From: Candidatus Saccharimonadota bacterium
GTDB taxonomy: Bacteria; Patescibacteriota; Saccharimonadia; Saccharimonadales; Saccharimonadaceae
Direction of reading: 5' to 3'
Assembly: GCA_017511205.1 (NCBI GenBank)
Contig: JAFWLE010000001.1
Span: 1 to 53,791, forward strand
DNA: 53,791 bases
A program made the translations under genes and the position numbers. Positions 13,814-22,094 of this stretch are shown piece by piece (the stretch's first letter is position 1; every line of letters starts with the position of its first letter). Under the pieces are notes generated by a model. That model was not told the origin of the DNA. It ran no database searches and saw only the letters and a program-made list of their open reading frames with translations.

Positions 13814-15495
13814 ATATAATATGTTTTTTACTTGTTTTTGCTTGGGTAAGTTGTTGCCTGACGACAGCTACTTGCCGGATGAAAGGTGTTTCGCTTTCCT
13901 TTAAAGAAAAAGATTTCTTCAAGAATCTTGAGAAATCTCTTGATGGAGAGGACGTCAAAAGAATCCTGGCAATAAGTGTTTTGACAGGTCTCGTGACCGC
14001 AATGATGTGGGAAAAACCTGACATCGGTACAGCAATCTTTGGACTCGCTTTGATGCTGGGCGTCATAGCCTACATGGATTACTGGGTTTATATGGACGTA
14101 GAGAACTTCAAACAGTTGTTTCCTATGGGCCTTGCCTACATCACTATTGGTTTTACAACCATGTCGGCTATCGGTGGTATCGTAGATTACCTTGGAAAGG
14201 ATAATTTCTGGGGATCTCTAATCCATACGGGTGGTATCATATTCGTTCTAGGTGCAGCAGGATTAGCTATTTATTTCTGCATTTCTTATAAGAAAGAGCA
14301 GGCGGAGGCTAATCATGATGATCATGCTGCAAATGTGCAGCGTGTCGAAGCTGGAGTTCTAGCGGCTCTTATGCTTTTTGCTGCGGCTTTTACGTCGTAT
14401 GCAGGAGTTGACTGGAAGGCATTAAGTGACTTGATGCCTAGTAACGATGAAGCATATGCTGACGAAAGTGGCAATGGTAATGGTAATGGTAATGGAAATA
14501 GCAATAATGGCGCAGATTGGGCAGTTTTTTATAACTTAGAGCTTCAGGATGACGGAATCGACGAGAACGATTTCAACTTCGGGCCAGTCCCAAGCGGTAA
14601 AACGCCAGAGGAACTGGACGAAGAATTCAGAGCTAGAGTTAAGAAAGACCCTGCCCTTGGTTCGGCAGATATGGCTTGGGCTGACGCGATCGTTGGAACT
14701 CGCTATTTAGGAGAGTTCTACCAGTCCTGTAAAAAGGATTGGGCGAAGACGATAAACGTTTCAAAGGAATCCTTTATCAATGATGAGGCCAGCTATCAAA
14801 AGACATATGAAGCTTTCTTCAAGTTTTTGGACAAAGCTAAGGTGTCAGTTGAAACAGCCTCTAACTTGGAGGACCAGATGTACCAGAACCCCTTCACTAC
14901 TGATGATGTTCCGGATGTCATAGTCCTAAAGACTAAGAATCACAAAGGTTCCTTCTTGGTGTACACCTTTAAAATAAAGGGTGATACGTTTAAGGTGGCA
15001 TACCGCATTGAATGCGGATTCCAACCGACGAACGTGCAGAAAGTTATGGGGATTAAGCCTCAGGCTACACCAAAGAACCCTGGAAAGGGTGATAATGGTA
15101 AGCCCAAGAAGCCGTCCAAGCCTGGCAAGGGAGACGACAGCAAGCCAAGATATAACAAGGATCCAAGTAAGGCGCCGAAGAAAAACACCGAACCTAATGA
15201 TGACAAGGGGCCAGGGCCAAACACCAATAACCCTAAAGACCCGAATCATTCGACGGAAGATACGCCTGATTCGTCGACTTCAGGTAGTTATGATGACTAC
15301 AAGAAGGGAGTCGATGAGAAGAAGGACATCAACCAGAACCAGAAACAAGGTGGCGACTCGTCAAAGCCTTCTACTGGTGGCGGAGGTGACGCTAAGCAGG
15401 ATAATAACGGCAGTAAAGCCGATAAACCGACTGAGGTTCACGACGGAACTGCCAAAGGACAGGACAATGATGGTCAGGTGTCAGAGCCTGACTAA
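13810..15495 (+). CDS. Large envelope protein: multi-TM N-terminus, extracellular domain, low-complexity tail
   Basis: The 561-residue protein has about five TM helices in residues 1-210 (MNIICFLLVFAWVSCCL, RILAISVLTGLVTAMM, TAIFGLALMLGVIAYMDYW, the LAYITIGFTTMSAIGGIV region, and a helix near 150-165), with a further one near AGVLAALMLFAAAFTSYAG. A Gly/Asn linker (GNGNGNGNGNSNNG) follows, then a soluble domain (230-395, with cysteines in YQSCKKDW and RIECGF) and a very hydrophilic tail rich in Lys, Pro, Asp, Asn and Gly. The tail contains repeats like KPSKPGKGDD. No family is recognised. The start at 13810 has an excellent Shine-Dalgarno site, GGAGGTGAT, and is coupled to the 48-codon gene. 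Codons with C in third position are commoner than in its neighbours, as also in the gene at 15695, which hints at high expression. Confidence 0.75.
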   Translation: MNIICFLLVFAWVSCCLTTATCRMKGVSLSFKEKDFFKNLEKSLDGEDVKRILAISVLTGLVTAMMWEKPDIGTAIFGLALMLGVIAYMDYWVYMDVENFKQLFPMGLAYITIGFTTMSAIGGIVDYLGKDNFWGSLIHTGGIIFVLGAAGLAIYFCISYKKEQAEANHDDHAANVQRVEAGVLAALMLFAAAFTSYAGVDWKALSDLMPSNDEAYADESGNGNGNGNGNSNNGADWAVFYNLELQDDGIDENDFNFGPVPSGKTPEELDEEFRARVKKDPALGSADMAWADAIVGTRYLGEFYQSCKKDWAKTINVSKESFINDEASYQKTYEAFFKFLDKAKVSVETASNLEDQMYQNPFTTDDVPDVIVLKTKNHKGSFLVYTFKIKGDTFKVAYRIECGFQPTNVQKVMGIKPQATPKNPGKGDNGKPKKPSKPGKGDDSKPRYNKDPSKAPKKNTEPNDDKGPGPNTNNPKDPNHSTEDTPDSSTSGSYDDYKKGVDEKKDINQNQKQGGDSSKPSTGGGGDAKQDNNGSKADKPTEVHDGTAKGQDNDGQVSEPD

Positions 15496-15551
15496 AGTTT
15501 GATAGCGGGACGTTAAAATTGGGACATTTAAACGTCCAAGGTACATTATTT

Positions 15552-15575
15552 GCCCGGCGGATTTATCCGCCGGGC
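15552..15575. terminator. Strong GC hairpin after the envelope gene
   Basis: GCCCGGCGGA-TTTA-TCCGCCGGGC is a perfect 10-bp stem. It lacks a downstream T tract on the plus strand, so it may act as an mRNA 3' stabiliser or a poor terminator. Confidence 0.6.
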
Positions 15576-15631
15576 AGGAACCTAGATTTTGATTTGAAAC
15601 TGAGATGATTTGGTTGCGATATAGACGAATG

Positions 15632-15660
15632 TTAACAATTCGACTAGCAAGGATTATTAA
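15632..15660 (+). promoter_or_regulatory. Promoter of the DUF11-type surface protein
   Basis: TTAACA-N17-TATTAA, followed by a leader with AGAAAGGATAA before the ATG at 15695. Confidence 0.6.
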
Positions 15661-15694
15661 TTTTCGTATTTATTAAATTTTAGAAAGGATAATT

Positions 15695-16978
15695 ATGAAT
15701 AAAGTATTTAAATCTATAGCAGGTGTGGCTGCAGCGGCAGTGGTCGCAGCGGCAGCTTTGACGCCTGTTCTAGTGGTAGCCTGGGGTGACAATACTGGTA
15801 CACAGGAAGGTCGTCCTAGCTATACATTGGACGAAATCAATGCCGGCAAGCTCGGCGATAAAATTACGTTTAACTCGATTTCTAACGGTAAAATCGGTGA
15901 CGAAAAGAACTTCGTAGGCGCTAAGGTAGCTGGTGCAACAGTCAGCACTTGGAACGCTAACGAAATTAAGGTGAAAGACGGCGAAACTTATACGATTCGT
16001 TTGTTCGTTCACAATAACAGCCCTCGTGGCATGCAAGCAATTGCAAAGGGTGTAAAAGCCACTTTCTCAATTCCTACTAATGTAGCTAAGACTCAAACGA
16101 TTGTGGGTTACCTTGATTCTACCAATGCTACCCCTACTCGTTACTTTGACGAAGTGAAATTAGTGTCGGATGAGAATATTTACCTTGAATACGTAGATGG
16201 CTCTGCCATGTACAATAACAACAAGGGTGATTTCAAACTTCCTAACGAAGTAATCACTTCTGGGGCGTTAGTTGGTTATGAATCAATGAACGGTGAAATC
16301 CCTGGTTGTTTTGAATATTCTGGTGTAGTAACTATCAATGTGAAAGTTCACAGCTCGGTAGCTGCTAAATTACAGAAGAAAGTACGTATTAAAGGTACAA
16401 AAGAATGGAGCGAATCCGTTGACGCTAAGATTGGTGATGAAGTTGAGTACCAAATTGAGTACCAAAACTTACTTGCTGAGAAAGTCAACGACGTAATGAT
16501 CCGTGACGTACTTCCTACGAATGTAGAGTATGTCAATGATTCTACTACGCTTTACAATGCTTCAAATCCAGATGGTCTTCACATCAAGGAGAATACGATT
16601 GCCACTACTGGTATAAACATTGGTAACTATACTGCAAAAAGTAATGCGTATGTACGCTTTACTGGTAAAGTTGTGGACAAAACCATGGACTGTGGTAAGA
16701 ACCAATTAGTGAACTGGGCGGCAGCTACGGTGAATGCTTCTTCTATTAAGAATGCAGTTTACAAGGACGATGCTTCTGTAATGGTAGATAAGACTTGTAA
16801 AAATCCGGAACCTACCCCTGTCAATCCTGACAAGCCAGTCACGCCAGATAATCCTGGTGAGACTCCTACTACGATTGTGAATACTGGTGCTGGGACTATA
16901 GCAACTGGTGCGATTGGTGCTGGTTCTATGGTAACTACACTTGGCTATTATCTTGCTAGCCGTAAAAAATTGATGTAG
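15695..16978 (+). CDS. Secreted DUF11-type surface protein with sorting-signal-like C-terminus
   Basis: The 427-residue protein starts with a signal peptide (MNKVFKSIAGVAAAAVVAAA...VVAWG). An N-terminal beta region (30-220) is followed by a DUF11-like domain at about 225-350 (KIGDEVEYQIEYQNLL, MIRDVLPTNVEYVNDSTTL, VRFTGKVVD). A Pro-rich spacer (PEPTPVNPDKPVTPDN) then leads to TTIVNTGAGT, a hydrophobic stretch and the basic end YYLASRKKLM. The last part has the three-part layout of a sortase signal, with a non-canonical IVNTG in place of LPxTG. It is probably an abundant cell-wall or S-layer-type protein, as its codon bias differs from neighbours in favouring C-ending codons. It has its own promoter and terminator. 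Confidence 0.8.
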   Translation: MNKVFKSIAGVAAAAVVAAAALTPVLVVAWGDNTGTQEGRPSYTLDEINAGKLGDKITFNSISNGKIGDEKNFVGAKVAGATVSTWNANEIKVKDGETYTIRLFVHNNSPRGMQAIAKGVKATFSIPTNVAKTQTIVGYLDSTNATPTRYFDEVKLVSDENIYLEYVDGSAMYNNNKGDFKLPNEVITSGALVGYESMNGEIPGCFEYSGVVTINVKVHSSVAAKLQKKVRIKGTKEWSESVDAKIGDEVEYQIEYQNLLAEKVNDVMIRDVLPTNVEYVNDSTTLYNASNPDGLHIKENTIATTGINIGNYTAKSNAYVRFTGKVVDKTMDCGKNQLVNWAAATVNASSIKNAVYKDDASVMVDKTCKNPEPTPVNPDKPVTPDNPGETPTTIVNTGAGTIATGAIGAGSMVTTLGYYLASRKKLM

Positions 16979-16999
16979 GGTGGGGGGACCGCTTCACGA

Positions 17000-17027
17000 A
17001 AATAAGCCTCTAATGAGGCTTATTTTT
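17000..17027. terminator. Bidirectional terminator
   Basis: AAATAAGCCTC-TAAT-GAGGCTTATTT with A and T tracts on both sides, placed between the convergent surface-protein gene and folD. Confidence 0.85.
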
Positions 17028-17067
17028 GTGGTTTGAAAGCCTGTGTTTTGTTACATGATTATATAAT

Positions 17068-17856
17068 TTAGCCATTAGTAGCGGCTTGGATGAGGTGATC
17101 AAAGAGGCAGGAAACAGTGAGTGGACCGACGCCACCGATGACAGGAGTGATGGCGGTGAGGTCGGTGCGGGTGCGGACAGAATCGGCGACGTCGCCTTTT
17201 AAGATACCGTTTTCGCTGGCAGTGCCAGCGTCTACAATGGAAGCGCCAGGACTAATCATAGAATCAATAATTAGCCCCGGAGCTCCCGTGGCAGTGATGA
17301 TTATATCATACTGCTTAAGTTTTGTCAAGTCATCACCGTGGTGGAAAAGGGAAACGTCGAGGTTGGAGTCTTTGAACATTTTGTATAATGGCGCGCCAAC
17401 CAGCTTGCCACGGCCAACGATGGCGATTTTGCGATTTTTTAGCTCTATATCGTAGCCGGTGAGGAGCCAATTAATGGCAGTAGCAGTAGCTGAATCATAA
17501 TTTGCATTTTCACCGAGGCCATCAACGTCTTTTGATGGTGTAATGAGATTACAGAGGTCGTCGGTTTTTTCTGAGTTTTTTAGAGGTAGCTGGATGATAA
17601 TACCATTGATATTGGGGTTTCCATTGGCCGCATCAATTTTTTCTTTGATTTCGTTTAAATCTTTAGCATAAAAATCGATGACGTTTATACCAATATCTTC
17701 GCCATATTTGATTTTTAATTGGACATATTTTTGGATGGCAGGAGTGTCATTATCACGGATGATTAGAAGCTGCGGCTTTTTAGCTAGACTAGCAACTTGG
17801 TGAGCTTGACGCTCTTTAATAAAGCCGGCGAGCTCACTACCACTTAAGATTTTCAT
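17068..17856 (-). CDS. folD: Bifunctional methylenetetrahydrofolate dehydrogenase/cyclohydrolase
   Basis: FolD interconverts methylene-, methenyl- and 10-formyl-tetrahydrofolate, supplying one-carbon units. The 262 residues hold the main signatures: YVQLKIKYGEDIGI (Tyr and catalytic Lys of the active site), GIIIQLPL, the PSKDVDGL loop, the NAD(P) loop GRGKLVGAPL and TPVIGGVGPLTVSCL. The protein is about 20-25 residues shorter than usual, mostly at the N-terminus. Its start overlaps the murB stop by one base (TAATG), so it is co-translated behind murB. It is the only cofactor-related enzyme in this window. Confidence 0.95.
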   Translation of the reverse strand: MKILSGSELAGFIKERQAHQVASLAKKPQLLIIRDNDTPAIQKYVQLKIKYGEDIGINVIDFYAKDLNEIKEKIDAANGNPNINGIIIQLPLKNSEKTDDLCNLITPSKDVDGLGENANYDSATATAINWLLTGYDIELKNRKIAIVGRGKLVGAPLYKMFKDSNLDVSLFHHGDDLTKLKQYDIIITATGAPGLIIDSMISPGASIVDAGTASENGILKGDVADSVRTRTDLTAITPVIGGVGPLTVSCLFDHLIQAATNG

Positions 17857-18935
17857 TATTGAATCTCCACAGGCTCTTGTTCAAGCCAATAGCCGAATTT
17901 ATCATAAACGCGGCCGGTGATTTCGCTACGAGCTTTGGCAAGGTCATTGTAGCTTTTGGCGGATTCATTGATCAGTACTAGGCAGGCTTTGTCGTTGACG
18001 CGGAAGCCGTGTAGGAGCTTTCCTTTGAAACCGGCTTTTTCAATTAACCAACCAGAATTGATTTTGTTACCATCTTTACCGCGGTAGACAGGATAGCCTT
18101 TTTCCTCGGCTCTTTCGGCGTCGGCGTCTGATAAATAGATGTTTTTGAAAAAGGAGCCGGAACTGGGTTTAACCATAGGATCGGGAAGTTTGTCGGCACG
18201 AATGGCGGAAACGATTTGACGAATGCCATTCGGAGAGAAATCGGTAAGCTGATGTTCGGAAATATATCTTTCGATGGAATTATAAAAGGGGCGAGACATT
18301 TGGCCGTGACGGAGATTTAAAGTGATCGAGATGACGAAATAGCGATTTTTGGCGGTAGTATTTAGAAGACTGTGACGATAAGAGAAATTTAGTTCAGTAT
18401 TATTGAGAATTCTATAAGTCTGGCTGGCAGAATCGTAAACTTCGATACTATCTAATGTATCGGAGATCTGTTGACCGTAGGCACCGATGTTTTGGACAGG
18501 AGCAGCGCCGGCGAGACCAGGGATTTTAGATAAGGCTTCGATGCCAGTGAGGCCGTTATCGCAAGCGTAAGCGACGACATTGTCCCAATATTCACCACCC
18601 ATAACCTTAATCTTTTCAACGGGTTCTGACTTTGCAGCTTCTCCCTCGTTTCCTGAGGGCTCCGTGGGGGTCTCCCATGTGGCGTCACCCGTCAATGTAT
18701 TAAGTTTTTGGATTCCTTGCATGCGGTTGATGATGATGGCACCGTTAAATCCTTCGTCGTGACCGATACTGTTGGCACCGTAACCGAGGACGAAAACTGG
18801 CAGATTGTATTGAGCGGCAAAGCCGTAGGCGTCTGCAACGTCTGCGGGAGTTTCGACTTCTAGGACATAACGGGCAGGGCCGCCAAGGCGCATAGTAGTT
18901 AAGCTTGAAATCAAAATATTTTCATGAACTCGCAT
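17856..18935 (-). CDS. murB: UDP-N-acetylenolpyruvoylglucosamine reductase with in-frame palindrome insert
   Basis: MurB reduces UDP-GlcNAc-enolpyruvate to UDP-MurNAc with NADPH and FAD. The protein has 359 residues. Visible are TTMRLGGPARYVLEV, the FAD segment VLGYGANSIGHDEGF, GIEALSKIPGLAGAAPVQNIGAYGQ split over 145-170, the catalytic Ser region PSSGSFFKNI and the C-terminal GWLIEKAGFKG. Residues about 78-110 (LTGDATWETPTEPSGNEG...) are an extra hydrophilic stretch, encoded by a palindromic element at 18600-18711 and located where MurB proteins have a short turn before the GGExWD-like segment. A TATAAT box (18947-18942) six bases before the ATG predicts a leaderless murB-folD mRNA. Confidence 0.93.
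   Translation of the reverse strand: MRVHENILISSLTTMRLGGPARYVLEVETPADVADAYGFAAQYNLPVFVLGYGANSIGHDEGFNGAIIINRMQGIQKLNTLTGDATWETPTEPSGNEGEAAKSEPVEKIKVMGGEYWDNVVAYACDNGLTGIEALSKIPGLAGAAPVQNIGAYGQQISDTLDSIEVYDSASQTYRILNNTELNFSYRHSLLNTTAKNRYFVISITLNLRHGQMSRPFYNSIERYISEHQLTDFSPNGIRQIVSAIRADKLPDPMVKPSSGSFFKNIYLSDADAERAEEKGYPVYRGKDGNKINSGWLIEKAGFKGKLLHGFRVNDKACLVLINESAKSYNDLAKARSEITGRVYDKFGYWLEQEPVEIQ
18600..18711. repeat. Palindromic element inside murB
   Basis: The imperfect inverted arms are near 18600-18630 and 18684-18711 (CTTAAT...ACGGGT...GAC against its complement). They enclose a core with CCCTC-gtttcct-GAGGG and CTCCGTGGGGGTCTCCC. The core shares the spaced pattern CTCCCTC...GGGCTC...CTCCC with the truB copy. 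It stays in frame and adds about 30 residues. Confidence 0.75.
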
Positions 18936-19031
18936 AAGATAATTATACCATTTTGTGAGGGGGGTTGTAAAATAATTTTATTCGTGGTATAAGAGGCGCA
19001 GAAAACTGGGTGGATTTTATCAAAAATAATG

Positions 19032-19060
19032 TATAATAGATACAAGAAAGGTAGTACTAA
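19032..19060 (+). promoter_or_regulatory. recA -10 box and leader
   Basis: TATAAT at 19032-19037, then a 24-base leader with AAGAAAGG before the ATG at 19062. No LexA or SOS-type box is apparent. Confidence 0.65.
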
Positions 19061-19061
19061 T

Positions 19062-20093
19062 ATGGCAAAAAAAGATGCGGTGGAAAAGAAAAACACTAAA
19101 ACGGAAGCTAGCGACGGCAAATCTCAGGCATTGAAGCTGGCGATTGATCAGATTACCAAACAGTTTGGTGATGGCTCAATTATGAAGCTAGGTGAAGCTC
19201 CGAAGATGAACGTGGAGCTAATTCCTTCTGGGTCGCTGTCTTTAGACTTAGCGCTAGGTGGTGGTTGGCCAAAGGGGCGAATTATTGAGATTTACGGACC
19301 AGAATCTTCGGGTAAGACGACTTTGGCACTACATGCCATTGCGGAAATGCAGAGGCAAGGTGGTCAAGCGGCGTTTATTGATGCGGAGCATGCGCTCGAT
19401 CCGGCTTACGCGAAAAAAATTGGCGTAAATACAGCGGATCTTTTGATTTCGCAACCGGATAATGGCGAGCAAGCGCTCGAAATTTGTGAAACATTAGTGC
19501 GGTCAAATGCAGTGGATCTTATTGTGGTGGATTCGGTAGCGGCGTTAGTGCCACAGGCAGAAATTGACGGTGAAATGGGCGATGCGCAGATGGGTCTCCA
19601 GGCGAGACTAATGTCGCAAGCAATGCGGAAACTCACCGGGATTATTTCTAAATCAAAGGCTACAGTGATTTTCATTAATCAAATTCGGATGAAGATTGGA
19701 GTGATGTTCGGTAATCCTGAGACTACAACTGGTGGTAATGCATTAAAGTTTTATGCGTCGGTGCGGGTAGACATTCGGCGAATTGGTCAAATCAAAGAAG
19801 GCGATAACATAGCTGGGAACCGGACTAAGATAAAGGTAGTGAAGAATAAGATTGCGGCGCCATTTAAGACAGCTGAATTTGATATTATGTATAACGAGGG
19901 AATTTCGAAAGCTGGCGATGTGCTAGATCTTGGGGTACTGTATGGCATTTTGGAAAAGTCCGGGGCGTTTATTAAGTATAATGGTGAGACTTTAGGACAA
20001 GGGCGTGAAGCGGTAAAGAAGTTGTTCCGCGAAAAGCCGGAATTGATGGCAGAAATTGAAGCAAAAGTGCGTGAAAAAGCGCAGGAAGAATAA
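19062..20093 (+). CDS. recA: Recombinase A
   Basis: RecA forms filaments on ssDNA and drives strand exchange and SOS co-proteolysis. At 343 residues it is a standard RecA: Walker [14 protein letters not shown], Walker [11 protein letters not shown], the L1/L2 DNA-binding loops around [19 protein letters not shown] (including [19 protein letters not shown]), and the C-terminal domain [16 protein letters not shown]. The ATG at 19062 is used because AAGAAAGG lies upstream; an in-frame extension to 19029 would start inside the -10 box. A Nudix gene and recX follow at close spacing, forming a recA-Nudix-recX operon. Confidence 0.98.
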   Translation: MAKKDAVEKKNTKTEASDGKSQALKLAIDQITKQFGDGSIMKLGEAPKMNVELIPSGSLSLDLALGGGWPKGRIIEIYGPESSGKTTLALHAIAEMQRQGGQAAFIDAEHALDPAYAKKIGVNTADLLISQPDNGEQALEICETLVRSNAVDLIVVDSVAALVPQAEIDGEMGDAQMGLQARLMSQAMRKLTGIISKSKATVIFINQIRMKIGVMFGNPETTTGGNALKFYASVRVDIRRIGQIKEGDNIAGNRTKIKVVKNKIAAPFKTAEFDIMYNEGISKAGDVLDLGVLYGILEKSGAFIKYNGETLGQGREAVKKLFREKPELMAEIEAKVREKAQEE

Positions 20094-20099
20094 CCCATC

Positions 20100-20678
20100 A
20101 TGCATCATGATGAGCTTTGGCAGGTTTTTGCTGGAAACGGTGAGCCGATTCCCGGCGAGGGGTGGGATTCGGCTCTAGGTAATCCTGAGGTTTCAGGTTC
20201 TGATAAAATTGTGGGGATTGCAATTGTGTTTTTGTATCGTTTTAATAATAAGAACGAGTTGGAATTTTTGTGGCAGAAGAGATCTGAAAAAGTGGATCGG
20301 TATCCGGGAGATTACGATATTTCGGCAGGTGGACATATTAATCTTGGAGAGTCTCTTACTGAGGCGGCAATTAGGGAAACGCGAGAAGAAATTGGCGTAG
20401 AGATTCGTGAAGATGAATTGCAGTTTATGATTGAAGCGGCATTTAATCGAAATCGGTTTGCTTGGGTGTATGCTGTGGACTTTACAGGTAGAGGTGACGA
20501 GTTCATATTTGATGATGGGGAGGTGTCAGAGGTGAAATGGGTGCCTTACGCTGAAATGCGAGATTTTGTGAAAAAATATGCAAAAAAGCCACTAAAAGAA
20601 GATGAATTCACCTTTTTGTCGATAGAAAAATGGCTGAAAATGCATGGGCTGATAGAAGGGCGAGATGGAAATCATTAA
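20100..20678 (+). CDS. Nudix hydrolase, isopentenyl-diphosphate-isomerase-like N-terminus
   Basis: The 192-residue protein has a full Nudix box, GGHINLGESLTEAAIRETREEIGVE (pattern Gx5Ex7REuxEEuGu, residues near 78-102), which binds Mg and cleaves nucleoside diphosphate-linked substrates. The N-terminus ELWQVFAGNGEPI resembles the start of IPP isomerase-type Nudix proteins (DELW...NG). It lies 6 bases after recA and overlaps recX by 14 bases, so it belongs to a DNA-repair operon. A house-cleaning role on damaged nucleotides would fit, but the substrate cannot be read from the sequence. Confidence 0.88.
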   Translation: MHHDELWQVFAGNGEPIPGEGWDSALGNPEVSGSDKIVGIAIVFLYRFNNKNELEFLWQKRSEKVDRYPGDYDISAGGHINLGESLTEAAIRETREEIGVEIREDELQFMIEAAFNRNRFAWVYAVDFTGRGDEFIFDDGEVSEVKWVPYAEMRDFVKKYAKKPLKEDEFTFLSIEKWLKMHGLIEGRDGNH

Positions 20679-21471
20679 TTTGAAAGATCAGACGCCAGAA
20701 GAAAACAAAAAGGGTGAGAATTCGGTTTTAAAAATAACTGGTTTAAAGCAGGGGGCAAAAAATCCAAATCGGGTGAATGTGTTTATAAACGAGAAATATG
20801 CATTTTCTCTAGATGTGACACAGGTGGTGGATTTTAAACTGAAAACTGGGATGGAGATTTCGGAAGAACAGCTCTTTGAATACAAAAAAGCGTCGGAATT
20901 CGGAAAACTGTATCAGAGAACGCTGGAGTGGGTGCTTATGAGACCTAGAGCAGAAAAAGAAGTTCGAGATTACCTTTGGAGAAAACTCCACAAGGCTTCT
21001 TCGGGCACGGCGTCGCGCCGGCCCGTCTTCACGGGCGGCGCGCGCCTTCGTTCTCGGCAGCAGCCTCCGAAAGATCCCTCAGAAGCCTATGTGGAGTTTT
21101 CTGAAGAGCTCGATCGTCCTGATGGCTCGATGTCTTCAGAGGACGTTTCGGAGCTTTCTGAGAACATCCTTAAACGGCTATCTGAGCGGGGGTATGTGGA
21201 TGATCGGAAGTTTGCGGAATTTTATGTGGAAAACCGGTTTGTGAAAAGGGGAATTTCGAGGAAAAGATTACAGATGGAATTAATGAAGAAGGGCGTGGCG
21301 AGAGAGATTATTGACGAGGTTTTAAATGGGCGTAATGATGAAGAAGAGATTTTAAAGATTATTGCGAAAAAACGATCAAAATATGACGACGAAAAATTAA
21401 CTGCCTATCTAGTGCGACAGGGATTTTCATATGATTTGGTGACTAAGTGTGTGCAGGAGTCTGATAATTAA
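20665..21471 (+). CDS. recX: Regulatory protein RecX with in-frame palindrome insert
   Basis: RecX binds RecA filaments and limits their growth. The 268-residue protein shows RecX helical repeats: KASEFGKLYQRTLEWVLMRPRAEKEVRDYL, then LSERGYVDDRKFAEFYVENR, KRGISRKRLQMELMKKGV and the last repeat LTAYLVRQGFSYDLVTKC. Residues about 104-147 (HKASSGTASRRPVFTGGARL...) interrupt the first and second repeats and are encoded by a GC-rich palindromic element at 20974-21106. Without it the length would fall in the normal RecX range. Its start overlaps the Nudix stop, and its stop overlaps the stop of the convergent PRC-barrel gene by four bases. Confidence 0.9.
   Translation: MEIINLKDQTPEENKKGENSVLKITGLKQGAKNPNRVNVFINEKYAFSLDVTQVVDFKLKTGMEISEEQLFEYKKASEFGKLYQRTLEWVLMRPRAEKEVRDYLWRKLHKASSGTASRRPVFTGGARLRSRQQPPKDPSEAYVEFSEELDRPDGSMSSEDVSELSENILKRLSERGYVDDRKFAEFYVENRFVKRGISRKRLQMELMKKGVAREIIDEVLNGRNDEEEILKIIAKKRSKYDDEKLTAYLVRQGFSYDLVTKCVQESDN
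20974..21106. repeat. GC-rich palindromic element inside recX
   Basis: The inverted arms 20974-21000 and 21081-21106 share AGAAAACTCCACA and AGGCTTCT. The core segment 21007-21073 aligns without gaps to the lepA copy at 27688-27754 (52 of 67 identical) and forms the inner hairpin GCGCCGGCCCG/CGGGCGGCGC. The reading frame relative to the core differs from that in lepA. Confidence 0.92.
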
Positions 21472-22070
21472 TCTTTTGGTTCTTCGGTATTGGCGGATTC
21501 GGTATCGGCGGGGGCGAAATCGGCTTTTCTGAAGGGATTGACGAAATTTGGTACGAAATCTTCTTTTTCGGCGCGGGCTTTGATGGTTTTTTCTTCGTCT
21601 TTCACAATGACTTTGTAATCAGTGATTTCGACGATTTCGGTGCGGGGAATGGTGAGCTCTGGATCGACGAGAGCTTTAATGGCGGGGCGTTTAACAATGA
21701 GTTGTTGAATGGTAAAATCTTCTGGTGTGACGGTGAAATCGATGACATGACCGAGCTTGCTACCTTTTTTGGTTTCAACTTTGAGAGTGAGAAGATCAAA
21801 ATTGAGGTCGAGAACTTCTTTAATTCTAATGACGTCTTCTGGACCGACGAGCTCGTCAACATCGTCGATAACGGCGCCGAGATTGGAGTATTCACGAATA
21901 CTTTTGACGTCTAAAAGATTGGCGGTACTATCTGGAGCGTCGTTGATGCGGAAGGCGAGGATTTTGAGGGTATCTGGATCAACGATGGCGCTAGAAAGGT
22001 GGCCGATAGGTTTGCCGTATTGGACGCTGAGAACTGGGGTGCCAAGAAGTCTAGAATTTGTCACTAACAT
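21468..22070 (-). CDS. PRC-barrel domain protein
   Basis: The 200-residue protein has two PRC-barrel-like beta domains: residues 1-85 (SRLLGTPVLSVQYGKPIGHLSSAIVDPDTLKILAF) and 86-165 (TKKGSKLGHVIDFTVTPEDFTIQQLIV). A charged acidic tail follows (FAPADTESANTEEPKD). PRC barrels occur in RimM and in photosynthetic reaction-centre H subunits; the stand-alone bacterial forms are of uncertain role, perhaps in RNA processing or envelope association. A TACAAT box (22082-22077) six bases before the ATG predicts its own leaderless transcript, although truB ends only 25 bases upstream on the same strand. Confidence 0.85.
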   Translation of the reverse strand: MLVTNSRLLGTPVLSVQYGKPIGHLSSAIVDPDTLKILAFRINDAPDSTANLLDVKSIREYSNLGAVIDDVDELVGPEDVIRIKEVLDLNFDLLTLKVETKKGSKLGHVIDFTVTPEDFTIQQLIVKRPAIKALVDPELTIPRTEIVEITDYKVIVKDEEKTIKARAEKEDFVPNFVNPFRKADFAPADTESANTEEPKD

Positions 22071-22094
22071 AACCTTATTGTAGCACGTTTTTGA

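Noticed and set aside
15100-15480. Long alternative-frame ORF across the low-complexity tail of the envelope protein
   Set aside because: It is an out-of-frame reading of repetitive Lys/Pro/Asp codons with no ribosome site or family similarity; the main frame has a promoter, coupling and domain logic.
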